DNA of 48,242 bases from Myxococcales bacterium (GCA_004554395.1 SFMP01000042.1:1-48242), one strand, 5' to 3'. Positions 35,809 through 45,633 are shown, counted from the first letter of the stretch. Numbers and translations are program-made. Notes: generated by a model not told the origin, from the letters alone.

Positions 35809-35988
35809 GATACACTCCGAGAAACAAACGACATAACAAACCAAATCGACATCGGCAGGAGAGCCGAATCGAAGAGCGCACGAGGTGTGCGCAAACGCGA
35901 ACATGTATACGGTTTTATCGCATTGCGCGTTGTATGGCAATGAAATTGCGCTTGGCGGCCGCTGGCGTATGTTCGCAACGCTAGTGAT

Positions 35989-36187
35989 CACATAGCCGTA
36001 GCCAAGAGCCCGTATTGAGCGATAGCGAAATAGGGCGACAAAGAGCCCGTATTGAGCGATAGCGAAATAGGGCGACAAGAGCCCGTATTGAGCGATAGCG
36101 AAATAGGGCGACAAAGAGCCCGTATTGAGCGATAGCGAAATAGGGCGACAAAGAGCCCGTATTGAGCGATAGCGAAATAGGGCGACC
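35989..36187. repeat. REP-like element amplified as five 36-37-bp tandem copies
   Basis: Units starting GAGCCCGTATTGAGCGATAG begin at 36006, 36043, 36079, 36116 and 36153. Each contains the GCCCGTAT...ATAGGGC frame seen at 2955-2983 in the opposite orientation. CACATAGCCGTAGCC just before the first copy matches the tail of other elements. The rest of the gap between divergent genes (35809-35988 and 36188-36301) shows no gene. Confidence 0.88.
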
Positions 36188-36301
36188 CCAAAAAAGAAGC
36201 GCGGGGCACGTTTGGGGCGATCGGGTGAAAAAAAGCACACGAGGGAGAAAAAGTAAGCTATAAGATGATGGTTGTGTTCTCTCGATGAATGATGAAGTGC
36301 G

Positions 36302-38755
36302 ATGAGACGGATTTTTGCGACAATTATTGCCATTTGGGCGCTGTGTGGTTGCACGCCGATGCACGGCGGTGGGGCGCAAGTGGCGGCGCAGGAACAGCCC
36401 GATGTTGCTGGTGGGGCGCAAGTGGCGGCTGTAGCTGGCGTGGCTGGCGTGGCTGATTCGGGGGCTGAGGCAAGTGCGGCGGAGTTGGCGCGATTGGCGG
36501 CGCCGGTTTTTGGCAAGTCGTTGGCGGTGGGCGTGGCGCATGTCGAGGGTGTGAGGAATCCGAGTGCGGCGCAGGTGCTGTATTTGATGCGTGCGGCGCG
36601 GTATGCGGAGGCGGCCGAGGCGGCTTTGCGCGTCGATGGTGCGGCGATGCGATTTGTGGCGGTGAAGGCGCGTATTTTGGCACATCGGTGCACGGATGGC
36701 GGGTGCTGGGCGGAGTTTGACGATGCGTTTGTGGGCGAATTGGCGGCGGAGACGGGGTTAGACCGGGCTGCGGTGGCGGAGCTTTGCGAGCGTTGGCGCG
36801 TGCGCGGGCGGATTGAGGAGGCGAATTGGGGGGCGGCGATGGCGGGCATTGGGGCGCATGCTGGGGAGCGTGCGTGGCGTGGCGTCGTGTTGGCGCTCAT
36901 CGGCAAGTTGATAGATGCTGCCTTTTTGGTCGATGGCGGTGAGATCGACTGGGATCGGCTTGGGAGGCAGGTTTCGGAAGTGTCGGGGGGGAATGCGTTT
37001 GAGTCGGCGACGTTGGCGTATGCGGCGATGCGGATTGCGCAGAGGCGTGGCGACGAGCGGCGAGCGCGGGAGAAGGCAGACCAGATCGTGTTGCGATACC
37101 CAGCGACGCAGATGGCGTTGTGGCCCGAGCTTGCATCGAGTGAGGATTTGGCGCGATATAGCCCGAAAGCGCGATATGGGCGGATTGGGCGGTTGATATC
37201 GCACTTCGACTACGACAATGCGCGGCGCGAATTGAAGGCGTTGTTGGAGGATGGCGCGACGCCGGCGGCACTGGCGGCAGAGGCGGAATGGGAGTATGCT
37301 CGCGTATCGCTGACGAATAGCGAGGATCCGGCGTTGAGTGGGCGGATTTATGAAAAGTATGCGCATGCGAAGGGGGCCAAGGGGGAGGATGCGACGTTTG
37401 GGATTGCGCGTTCGTTGTCGAGGCAGTTGAAGTACCGCGAGGCGATTGAGGCGTTGGAGGCTTACGATAGAAGGTATCCGCGAGGGAAATATGCGAAGCG
37501 TTCGTTGTATTTGCGCGGGTGGTATGCATTTGATTTGCGAGCGAATGACGAGGCGCGGCCGCTTTTGAAGGCGTATGCCGAGGCGACGAACGACACTTCG
37601 GTGTGGGGATTTTATGCGCAATCGTTTTTGCGCGATGGGGATTGGGCGGAGGCGATAAAGGCGTTTGATAAGCTGTATCGTGCGGGGAATCCGATAGTGC
37701 GCGGCAAGGCGATGTATTGGCAGGCTTATGCGCAGCATGCATTGGGCAATGACGACGAGGCTCGGCGTCTTTTTGCCGCTTTACACGAGCAGTATCCGTT
37801 GACGTGGTATGACGTGTTGGCGTTGGCGCGAGAAGATGCGTGGTTTGGAGCGAGTCGCGCGGAGGCGGTCGAGGCGATGTTTCGCGCCGAGAGCGATAAG
37901 GCGCCAAAGCGCGAGTTTTATCCGTTCGGCTATGGTTCGGCGGTGAAGCAAGTCCCCGAACGCCATGCCATTTATCGCGAAATCATGGGATATTTGTCGA
38001 TTGACGAGGTGGAGACGGCGCGAGAGATTTATCTGAAGCACGAATCGTCGTTGTTGGGTTCGGTGTCGGCGGGGAATCGCGACGATTTTCGGCTCTATAT
38101 GACGCACATGGTCGAATCGTATTATCGGGCGTGGCAAGACGTGGCCGGGTCGATTCGTGCGATGAGCGGGACGATTCCCGAGCGTTCGAATCCGCGGCAT
38201 CGGATGGCGTATCCGCAGCCGTTTGCGCCGCTCGTCGAATCGCTGGCGCATCGCTATGGCGTGCCGAAGTACTTTATCTATGGGATAATGTTGCAGGAAT
38301 CGAGGTTTCGTCCGTGGCAGGTATCGAGCGCCGATGCGATTGGGGCTTTGCAGATGATTCCGAAGACCGCGCGAATTATCGCAGATGATTTGGGGTTAAA
38401 GTATGATCCCGATACATTTTTCGACCCGAAAGTCGGATTTGTGTATTCTGTGTATTACATGCAGATGCATCGTAAAATGTGGGGTGGGAATCTTGCGTTT
38501 ACGGCGGGTAGCTATAATGGAGGACCGCATCGGATAGGTCCGTGGGCGCTTCGCGACAAGGGCAAGACGCTCGACATCGTCGTCGATGAGTTTTCGTTTG
38601 ACGAATCGCGGCATTATACGCGTAAAGTCGCCGAGCATGCCCTGCGCTTTGCGTATATGTATGCGACATCGGTAGAGGAATGGCGCGAGATGGTCGATGC
38701 GTTGTTTCCGGTCGTCGTGCCCGAGATAGAAGCGAGAGACGATTGGGGAATTTAA
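36302..38755 (+). CDS. Soluble lytic transglycosylase-like lipoprotein (SLT domain)
   Basis: The 817-residue lipoprotein has a signal ending ALCGCTP. An Ala/Val/Gly-rich segment precedes a long helical region of TPR-like repeats (~90-560) comparable to the doughnut of Slt70. The C-terminal SLT catalytic domain (~640-790) has ESRF with the likely catalytic Glu666, GALQMIPKTA and AGSYNGGPHRI. Such enzymes cleave the MurNAc-GlcNAc bond with formation of 1,6-anhydroMurNAc, allowing wall remodelling or machine insertion. The gene is strikingly G-rich at third positions, unlike C-rich leuS on the same strand. It starts just after the amplified repeat array and appears monocistronic. Confidence 0.92.
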   Translation: MRRIFATIIAIWALCGCTPMHGGGAQVAAQEQPDVAGGAQVAAVAGVAGVADSGAEASAAELARLAAPVFGKSLAVGVAHVEGVRNPSAAQVLYLMRAARYAEAAEAALRVDGAAMRFVAVKARILAHRCTDGGCWAEFDDAFVGELAAETGLDRAAVAELCERWRVRGRIEEANWGAAMAGIGAHAGERAWRGVVLALIGKLIDAAFLVDGGEIDWDRLGRQVSEVSGGNAFESATLAYAAMRIAQRRGDERRAREKADQIVLRYPATQMALWPELASSEDLARYSPKARYGRIGRLISHFDYDNARRELKALLEDGATPAALAAEAEWEYARVSLTNSEDPALSGRIYEKYAHAKGAKGEDATFGIARSLSRQLKYREAIEALEAYDRRYPRGKYAKRSLYLRGWYAFDLRANDEARPLLKAYAEATNDTSVWGFYAQSFLRDGDWAEAIKAFDKLYRAGNPIVRGKAMYWQAYAQHALGNDDEARRLFAALHEQYPLTWYDVLALAREDAWFGASRAEAVEAMFRAESDKAPKREFYPFGYGSAVKQVPERHAIYREIMGYLSIDEVETAREIYLKHESSLLGSVSAGNRDDFRLYMTHMVESYYRAWQDVAGSIRAMSGTIPERSNPRHRMAYPQPFAPLVESLAHRYGVPKYFIYGIMLQESRFRPWQVSSADAIGALQMIPKTARIIADDLGLKYDPDTFFDPKVGFVYSVYYMQMHRKMWGGNLAFTAGSYNGGPHRIGPWALRDKGKTLDIVVDEFSFDESRHYTRKVAEHALRFAYMYATSVEEWREMVDALFPVVVPEIEARDDWGI

Positions 38756-38870
38756 GCATCAATGGAGCGGTGGAACGATCGCTTGGAGGGATTTTGAGCT
38801 GGCTACGGGGATGTAGCGGATTGTGAGAAATGGGGGCTCTGTGGACATGATGAAGCTCGAGGAATATGGA

Positions 38871-38980
38871 GAACGGGCGAGAATGAGGCGGAACGGCGAG
38901 AATGAGGCGGAACGGGCGAGAATGAAGCGGAACGGGCGAGAATGAGGTGGAACGGGCGAGAATGAAGCGGAACGGGCGGG
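38871..38980. repeat. 20-bp tandem repeat, six copies
   Basis: GAACGGGCGAGAATGAGGCG-type units start at 38871, 38891, 38910, 38930, 38950 and 38970, varying at a few bases (one unit is 19 bp). One strand is purine-rich. Apart from this array and the promoter-like element at 39028, the gap 38756-39093 holds nothing recognisable. Confidence 0.9.
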
Positions 38981-39027
38981 GTGATGGAAAAATAGAATAG
39001 ATAGATCGTGCCAAAGAAAGGCATGTG

Positions 39028-39036
39028 TGGTATAAT
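39028..39036 (+). promoter_or_regulatory. Extended -10 promoter element
   Basis: TGGTATAAT matches an extended -10 (TGnTATAAT) 57 bases before the next start codon. The -35 region is poor, as is common for extended -10 promoters. Confidence 0.5.
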
Positions 39037-39093
39037 GCGCGGGTTTATTTGGGTTGTGATAATTCACGTAGATGTGAAACCTGGAGTTAATCG

Positions 39094-40716
39094 ATGATCA
39101 AAATAAAGAGCATTGTGTTTTGCGCGCTATTGTTTGGCGCGTTGACTTGTGCATTGTTGTTCTTGGCAGAAACGACGGTAGTGCCGTCGGCGAATGAAAT
39201 CGAAACGATGAATCAGCGGACGCAAGAGGCGGTTCGCAATCAGCTTTTGGGCGCAGAAGAGAGCCTAATACAGCAGTCGCAGTCGTTATCGCTCGATGCG
39301 AAGTTTGCGTCGGAGTTGGCGGAAGTTCGCGAGCGATTGCTTTCGGCGACGCCATCGGAATTGAAGCAGCAATCGAAGAATACGTGGAATGCAGGGGTAT
39401 TTTCGAGCTTGCTCGACTGGCGCGAGAGCCGTGCCTCGACGATATCGCGGAATCTGAATCAAACGGGGCAAAATGCCGCGATTGGTTCGATGACGTCGCA
39501 AATGCCCACCGCCGACTGGTGGCACAAAGCGCCAAACCTCGCTTTGGCGTTTGCGACCGTACCGATGAAGAGTGGCGAGTTGTCGGCGACGCTCATCGCC
39601 AACGGCACGAAGGGGAAAGATTTACAAGGGGGTAAACGATATGACGAAGAAGTGGCGTCGTTGCGCCGTGTTATCGAGACGCAAAAGGCGGAATTCGATT
39701 TATTTGCTTGGGACGGCAAGATGTACTTCGCTCGCATTTCGCCGCTGTTCAAATCGGGGAATTTGATCGGTTTGAGCGTCGTCGGCATGGAGCTGTCGAA
39801 CGATTTGTCGGATCGTCTCGAGAGCATGTTGCGAGATGAAATCAAGATTTTAGTCGTCTATTCGAGCCCGAAACTGGGGACGCCAGGGAAACGCGTCGTC
39901 TATGCATCGACGAGCGCGAATAAGGTCGCGGGCGACGATATCAAAAAAGTGCTCGATGGTAGCCGATTTAAGACATCGAGCGACGATGCGCCAAAGCGAT
40001 TTGACGAAATCGCCGCCAATAAAGTTTATGAAAAAGTGAGCGGAAAAGGCGGCGATTACCAATTATCGCGCTTCGTATGGACGTGGAACGAAAACGCCCA
40101 AGCCGATATTTATACGTATGTCGATATCGACATGAGCAAAGCCGAGATACGCCGCATCGATAAGATCATCGTCATCGTGTGCCTCGTCGGATTTGTGTTG
40201 GCGCTGATCATCATCTTGGCGTCGATTAATTCGCTGCAGAATCGCATCCAATACATACGCAAGGGTTTTGCCGACGCCATGCGTTCGGGATCGCCGCTGG
40301 ATTTGGAAGTTTTGTCGACGCTCATGGGCGAGAATGCCGATGTATTGGGCAACGTGAATGTGGTGCGCGAGACGGATCCGAACGAAGAGAATGCCGCCGA
40401 AGAGGATTGGTCGAATTTGATGGTCGATTTCGACGACGCCCAAAATGCCAAATCCGATAAGGAAATGACGAACGACGAAATCGAAAAGATGAAGCACGAT
40501 AGCGATATGCAAGAGGCGCAGAAGCTGTTCGACGAATACATGAAGGCACGCCAAGAAAACGACATCGATACGCCGATGGATTTCGATTGCTTTATGCGAC
40601 GTCTACACCGCAATGTGGTGAAGATCAAAGAGACGTATCACTGCGAAGAAGTCCACTTCGAAGTTCACGTGAGCGATGGCAACGTCTTATTGAAACCAAA
40701 AATCGTAAAAAAATGA
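39094..40716 (+). CDS. Membrane protein with Cache-like periplasmic domain (MXAN_5187-like)
   Basis: The 540-residue protein has two membrane helices, at ~5-25 and ~355-378, enclosing a ~330-residue extracytoplasmic domain. That domain has double-Cache character (FDLFAWDGKMYFARISPLFKSGNLIGLSVVGMEL). The cytoplasmic part is acidic and ends in a compact domain, FDEYMKARQENDI...FMRRLHRNVVKIKETYHCEEVHFEVHVSDGNVLLKPKIV. This tail resembles the C-terminal domain of myxobacterial MXAN_5187-type proteins, recalled from memory and not searched. It looks like a sensor without kinase or methyl-accepting output. It is followed by a clear terminator. Confidence 0.7.
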   Translation: MIKIKSIVFCALLFGALTCALLFLAETTVVPSANEIETMNQRTQEAVRNQLLGAEESLIQQSQSLSLDAKFASELAEVRERLLSATPSELKQQSKNTWNAGVFSSLLDWRESRASTISRNLNQTGQNAAIGSMTSQMPTADWWHKAPNLALAFATVPMKSGELSATLIANGTKGKDLQGGKRYDEEVASLRRVIETQKAEFDLFAWDGKMYFARISPLFKSGNLIGLSVVGMELSNDLSDRLESMLRDEIKILVVYSSPKLGTPGKRVVYASTSANKVAGDDIKKVLDGSRFKTSSDDAPKRFDEIAANKVYEKVSGKGGDYQLSRFVWTWNENAQADIYTYVDIDMSKAEIRRIDKIIVIVCLVGFVLALIIILASINSLQNRIQYIRKGFADAMRSGSPLDLEVLSTLMGENADVLGNVNVVRETDPNEENAAEEDWSNLMVDFDDAQNAKSDKEMTNDEIEKMKHDSDMQEAQKLFDEYMKARQENDIDTPMDFDCFMRRLHRNVVKIKETYHCEEVHFEVHVSDGNVLLKPKIVKK

Positions 40717-40744
40717 TAAACCTACCCAATAAGTAGGATATAAA

Positions 40745-40773
40745 GCCGCATCATTCGGGATGCGGCTTTTTTT
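40745..40773 (+). terminator. Rho-independent terminator
   Basis: GCCGCATC (40745-40752) pairs with GATGCGGC (40759-40766) around ATTCGG and is followed by seven T. It ends transcription 28 bases after the Cache-like gene and separates it from ttcA. Confidence 0.92.
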
Positions 40774-40823
40774 GTCGCCAGCGGATTCCCGTATTTGACC
40801 AATCATTCGAGAGATTGAGATTT

Positions 40824-41576
40824 ATGATTGCACATTTACCCATACAACTCCAAAAAAAGCTGACGCGTCACGTTTCGCAGTGTTCGATAGCGTGGGAATT
40901 GATAGAACCGAACGACAAGATCATGGTCGCCTTTTCGGGCGGTAAAGATTCGATTTTGCTCATCCATTTGTTGGATTCGATACGCCGGATCGTGCCATTC
41001 GATTTCGAGATTGGCGTATTTCATTTGAACCAATCGGCGCCCGATTTCCCAGCTAAAAAGGCACTCGAACAAATCGCTAGCGAAGGGTTTGAAGTATGGC
41101 ACGAAGATTTGGAAACGGCATCGATATTGGCTGAGAAGATAGCTGCCGATGAATCGCCGTGCGGGTTGTGTTCGCGTCTTCGTCGAGGGATTATCTATAC
41201 ACAAGCGACGCAACGCGGTTACAACAAGATAGCCCTCGGGCATCATCGCGACGATGCGATCGAAACGTTTATGATGAATGCGCTCTTCAATGGGCAAATC
41301 AAGTCGATGCCTCCGAAGCTCGTCGCCGACAATGGTCATAGCGTCATCATTCGACCGATGTTGTATGTCGCCGAAGAATGGCTCATCGAGGCGTCGAAGT
41401 ACCTCGACGTCGCCGTGACAGAGCAAACATTTTGCACGCGCGGGCACAGCGGGCAACGATACGAAACGAAACAGCTACTCGCCGAGCTCGAAAGGCGGAA
41501 TCCCAATGCAAAAGGCAGCCTCATGGCTGCCTTGCATCACGTCGTGAAGACGCATCTATTGGACAAGGGGATTTAA
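40824..41576 (+). CDS. ttcA: tRNA 2-thiocytidine(32) synthetase TtcA
   Basis: This 250-residue cytoplasmic enzyme thiolates C32 of certain tRNAs, using ATP to activate the base and an Fe-S cluster. The PP-loop SGGKDS is at 38-43. The conserved pair CGLC is at 113-116 and a third Cys in TFCTRGH at about 204; together these match the cluster ligands of TtcA. GHHRDDAIETFMMNALFNG is the family's central motif. ATG 40824 is used rather than TTG 40815. Its final codons (GGGGATTTAA) and the hairpin after them appear copied further downstream in the repeat region. Confidence 0.93.
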   Translation: MIAHLPIQLQKKLTRHVSQCSIAWELIEPNDKIMVAFSGGKDSILLIHLLDSIRRIVPFDFEIGVFHLNQSAPDFPAKKALEQIASEGFEVWHEDLETASILAEKIAADESPCGLCSRLRRGIIYTQATQRGYNKIALGHHRDDAIETFMMNALFNGQIKSMPPKLVADNGHSVIIRPMLYVAEEWLIEASKYLDVAVTEQTFCTRGHSGQRYETKQLLAELERRNPNAKGSLMAALHHVVKTHLLDKGI

Positions 41577-41580
41577 TGGG

Positions 41581-41787
41581 AATCCCGCCCTGCGGGCGGG
41601 ATTTTTAGATAAATAATAATCATCAATCCCGCCCTACGGGCGGGATTTTTAGATAAATCGTAATCATCAATCCCGCCAGGCGGGCGGGATTGCTAATATT
41701 GGATAAAGGGATTTAGTGGAAATCCCGCCCTACGGGCGGGATTGTTAGATAAATAATAATCATCAATCCCGCCAGGCGGGCGGGATT
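41581..41787. repeat. Five GC-rich hairpins in a tandem array
   Basis: AATCCCGCC-nnn(nn)-GGCGGGATT palindromes of 23 bp lie at 41581, 41625, 41669, 41721 and 41765. They are joined by TTAGATAAATAATAATCATC-type spacers or by GGATAAAGGGATTTAGTGG-type spacers that resemble the 3' end of ttcA. The first is a plausible ttcA terminator with a short T-run (ATTTTTAG), and the rest look like duplications. They lie between convergent genes and may end transcription in both directions. Confidence 0.88.
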
Positions 41788-41820
41788 GGCTCATAGTAGA
41801 TAAAGGGATTTTATGAACCC

Positions 41821-44800
41821 TTAATTGACGACGCTTTGGCATGTCGCCGAGCAACCGCTACCTGGCTGACCATTGAGTTCGCCAAGGTCGCATGCTTCGC
41901 CATTGTCTTTTTGTGTGGTGCCATCGCCACAACGCGGCCCCCATGTGCAGTTCTTCTTGCAACCGTTATAGACGTTATCGTCGTTTTGGTCGCCGAAGTC
42001 GCATTGTTCACCTTTGTTCGCTTGGACTTTTCCGTCGCCGCAGTAGGGGGTTTTGAAAGAGCAATCGGGGGCGCAACCCGGTTTTCCGTCTGTGCCATAC
42101 TCGCCCGTATTGAGCGAGTTTCCGTTCGCGTCGACGCCTAGGTCGCATGCTTCGCCGCGATAGGCTTGGACGATGCCATCGCCGCATTTGGCCAACTTGC
42201 AGTTGCCCGTGCATGCGGCATTATTGCCATTTGCCGCGCCATTGTCGCATTCTTCGTCGAGTTTGGCTTGGACAATGCCGTCGCCACATTTGGGCACTTT
42301 GCACGTATCGAGACATCCAAGTTCTTGAGCTTTTTGATCGATGCCGGATTGGAATTGGCATTTTCCATCTTTACAATCGCAATCTTCGTTCGGATCGAGC
42401 TTTCCATCGTTACAAGAGTCGTAACGACATTTGTCGTTACAATTGGGATCTTCTTTATACGATATGCCTTTTTGTTTGCATATATCTTTATATTTGTCTT
42501 GATTACACAAACTCCCAGTGTCGCAGACTTCACCAGGTTCGACGATGCCGTTTCCACAAACAGGTTCTTTTTTGCACGATTTACACCCCATGAATTCTTC
42601 TTCGGCTTGAGTCGGTTTGACGGGGTTGCCATTGACCATTTTGCCGATATCGCATTGCTCGGTCGAAGCGATAATGCCGTCGCCGCAAATCGATGCACAC
42701 GAGGCCTTGCCCGTGTTGAGGAAGCCGGTCAGATAGAAATTGAAATTCGAGTTTCCAAATTGACGTTCTGCGTGGAACAATTTGATTTCGTATATACCGC
42801 CATCGTATAGTTCGAGAGCTCGATCGCATTTTTGAGTCGTCAGTTTACCATCGATTTCGACTTCGCAATCATCATATTTAATTTCACCTTCTTTTGGCAA
42901 TTCTGAATGCATACCGCCTAAATCGACGAAGAGCTTGTTATTGATGAATACCCAAACGTCGTCGTCGCCACTAAACTTGAGTTTTGTTTTTTTACCTTCA
43001 ATATATTTGTATTGGAAATACGTGCTCACTTCGCTCGTGAAGCCACCACCAGATTGTTTGTAGCCGTGACCATTAATTGGCGTAAACTCATTCCCTTGCT
43101 TCGGCGGATTAACGCCTCCGACATCGGTAGCACCTTTTGGTAAGTTTTTCCCTTCGAATCTATACGCTTTAGTATCTTTATTGGTGAGTTCCATTCTCAA
43201 TGTATAGGGGAATGATTTATTGATACCAGTCACATCACGATACCAATACTTAAACATACCCGGGCAAGTATAATGACCTGTTAGTAATGCACCGGTTATG
43301 TCGCATTTGGAACTACTCCAATTACCCGTGTTATATGTTTTCTTCATGACGGGTTTGCCATCGGCATCGAGCTCATTTTCCAAGATGCCATAGCAACCAC
43401 TACCACCGTATTGTTGGAAATCGGTAAAGCCCCAATTCTTCTTGATCTCTTTTGATGGCTTGTCTTTACAAATGGGGTCTTCTGCTTTGACTTTCTTGAT
43501 AAAAGCTTCGTTCAAATAGCCATCGCCACCATCTTTGTTATAATCATTACTATATCTAAAGTCGCGGTAGACGACGGGGATGTCGATATATTGCGGTAGC
43601 TCGCCGACGAATCCTTCACATTCAAATCCTGGTTCGATTTTGCAATCGGCCGAACATCCATCGCCAGAGATGAGATTGCCATCGTCGCATTCTTCGCCAG
43701 CCATCCACATGGTGATGCCATCGCCACAGATGGGTTTGCATTCGTTATTGTAGCAATCATAGACGGCTTCTCGTTTGCACTTGGGATCGCAACCGTCGCC
43801 ACCTTTTGTGTTGCCATCGTCGCATTCTTCGCCTACGTCGAGGAATCCATCGCCACACTTGCCTTTAACGCAGTTCTTGCCGTTGGCGTCGCAACGATAT
43901 CCCGATTCGATGCGACACGTATTCGAGCAGCCCTTGCCTTTTCCATTGTCAGAGCCCAAGTCACATGTCTTATAGGTCGAGTACCCCGCACCGGGATCGA
44001 TCGTTGCAGTACCGCATTTGTCTATCACGCAAGCGCCACCGCCTGATTTGCACTTATACCCCGGTTCGATTTTGCAATCGGCCGAACAGCCATTGCCACC
44101 GGCTTTTTTATCGCCGTTCTGATATGCGTCGTCGCATTCTTCGCCATATTGAACGATGCCATCGCCGCAGAAACCTTTCGTGCAATTTGTCTTTCCTTGT
44201 TTTGTGGTCGTACATGAATAGCCATTTTCTCTCCGACAACGCACCGAGCAACCGTCGCCATCGTCGTCATTGCCGTCGTCGCATTCTTCGTTGCCAGCGA
44301 GTATGCCATCGCCACAAGCCTTTGCTCGGCAAGGTTTTCCAGGCTCTGAGCAAATCCAGCCCGGATCGACGACGCCTTTCGTACACCCATCGTCATCGAT
44401 CGTGTTTCCGTCGTCGCAATCTTCGAAATCTTTGTCGATTTTGCCGTTGCCATAGAGCACTTCGATGCGTTCGCAGTATTTAGATTTATCTTCGCAAAAC
44501 TCTTTTGGGCATGGTGGGTTTGAATCTCGACACATCCAACCGGTTTCGACGCGGCAGTTAAAGCAACCGTCGCCTTGTACGAAGTTTCCATCGTCGCATT
44601 GTTCGCCCAAATGGGGTTCGAATAAGCCATTGCCACAGGTGAGTTTTTTGCAAGGCTGGCCTTCCTCTGGGCACGCCCAGCCCAATTCGACCGATTTACA
44701 ATCGGCCGAGCAGCCGTCGCCGTCGAGCGTATTGTGGTCGTCGCACGCTTCGCCCGAATTGATAACGCCATCGCTACAACGCCCAGCAAATTTGCAATCG

Positions 44801-45633
44801 GCTTGGCAATGGCCGTATTCCCCGGTTCCGCCAACGGGATTCCCATCATCGTCGACGACAGTTTTACCGCCATCGCCTTCGTCGCATTTTTCGCCGTGAT
44901 CAGCTTGAACGATGCCATCGCCGCAATACGGCGTCAATTTGCATCCACCCTCGCGGTATCCGGTGGCGGAGTTATATACCGAGAGCGTGCAATATGGCGA
45001 CTTGTTATCTTTGTCCCATCCATAAGGCACGTCATCGCCTATGGGATTATCGCATTCTTCGCCGAGTTCGGGCTGTACGATGCCATCGCCGCATTCCTTG
45101 AAGTAACACACCGAGATAAAACCAGTTCCCAATGTCTCACAGCGATAACCTGGTTCAATTTTGCATTCCGCCGAGCAGCCATCGGTATCGAATGTGTTTC
45201 CGTCGTCGCATTGTTCGTCGCCGACGATGAATGAATCGCCACAAATGGGCTTGCATGTACCGGTTGAGCAATCCCAGCCTTCTTCGATTTTGCATTCGGC
45301 CGAGCAACCGTCGCCGTCGTCGGTATTGCCGTCGTCACAGACTTCGTCGGTCGTCTTTTGCCCATCGCCGCAGACGGTTTCTTCGAGTTTGACGCACGGC
45401 CCACCTAGATTGGGGCAGGCATAGCCCGTTTCGACGACGAGGCAGTTTGCGGCGCAACCGTCGCCATTTTCGGTATTGCCGTCGTCGCAGACTTCGTCGC
45501 CTTCGACGACGCCGTCGCCACACGTTTCGGGCGCGGGCTTCAATACACATGCCCCAGACGAGCAATCCCAGCATTTTCGACGGTGCATTCGGAAGAGCAT
45601 CCATCGCCATCGTCGGTATTGCCGTCGTCGCAT
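41821..45633 (-). pseudogene. DUF4215 / fibro-slime surface protein, main part (frameshifted from its N-terminus)
   Basis: About thirteen Myxococcus-type cysteine repeats (CGDGIV..GEECDDGN..GDGCSADC) are followed by a fibro-slime domain. That domain runs from IPVVYRDFRY through FSGDDDVWVFINNKLFVDLGG to LFHAERQFGNSNFNFYLTGF. About seven further Cys repeats end the protein. The first ~20 residues of this frame are out of phase; genuine sequence begins at CWDCSSGACVLKP. The missing beginning, with signal peptide and two repeats, is the overlapping frame at 45540-45965. Inserting one G in ...GAAAATG-CTGGGATT... (minus strand, near 45571) would join them as VENGWDCSSG into a protein of ~1381 residues. 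Fibro-slime proteins are predicted extracellular adhesive or matrix proteins. Sequencing error or a real null allele are both possible. Confidence 0.85.

Noticed and set aside
36006..36187. Possible CRISPR array
   Set aside because: The copies are directly contiguous, with no unique spacers, the unit matches dispersed palindromic elements, and no cas genes are present.
35809..36906. Upstream extension of the copy B lipoprotein frame across the repeat array and into the transglycosylase gene
   Set aside because: It is a shadow of the repeats and of the opposite-strand gene; the lipoprotein start at 35808 has a good ribosome-binding site.
36758..37907. Long minus-strand frames opposite the transglycosylase gene
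   Set aside because: They are Arg- and Pro-rich antisense shadows that arise from the strong G-ending codon bias of the real gene.
41581..41787. Possible CRISPR array of 23-bp palindromic repeats
   Set aside because: Spacers are themselves repeated and derived from the ttcA end; the palindromes are terminator-like.
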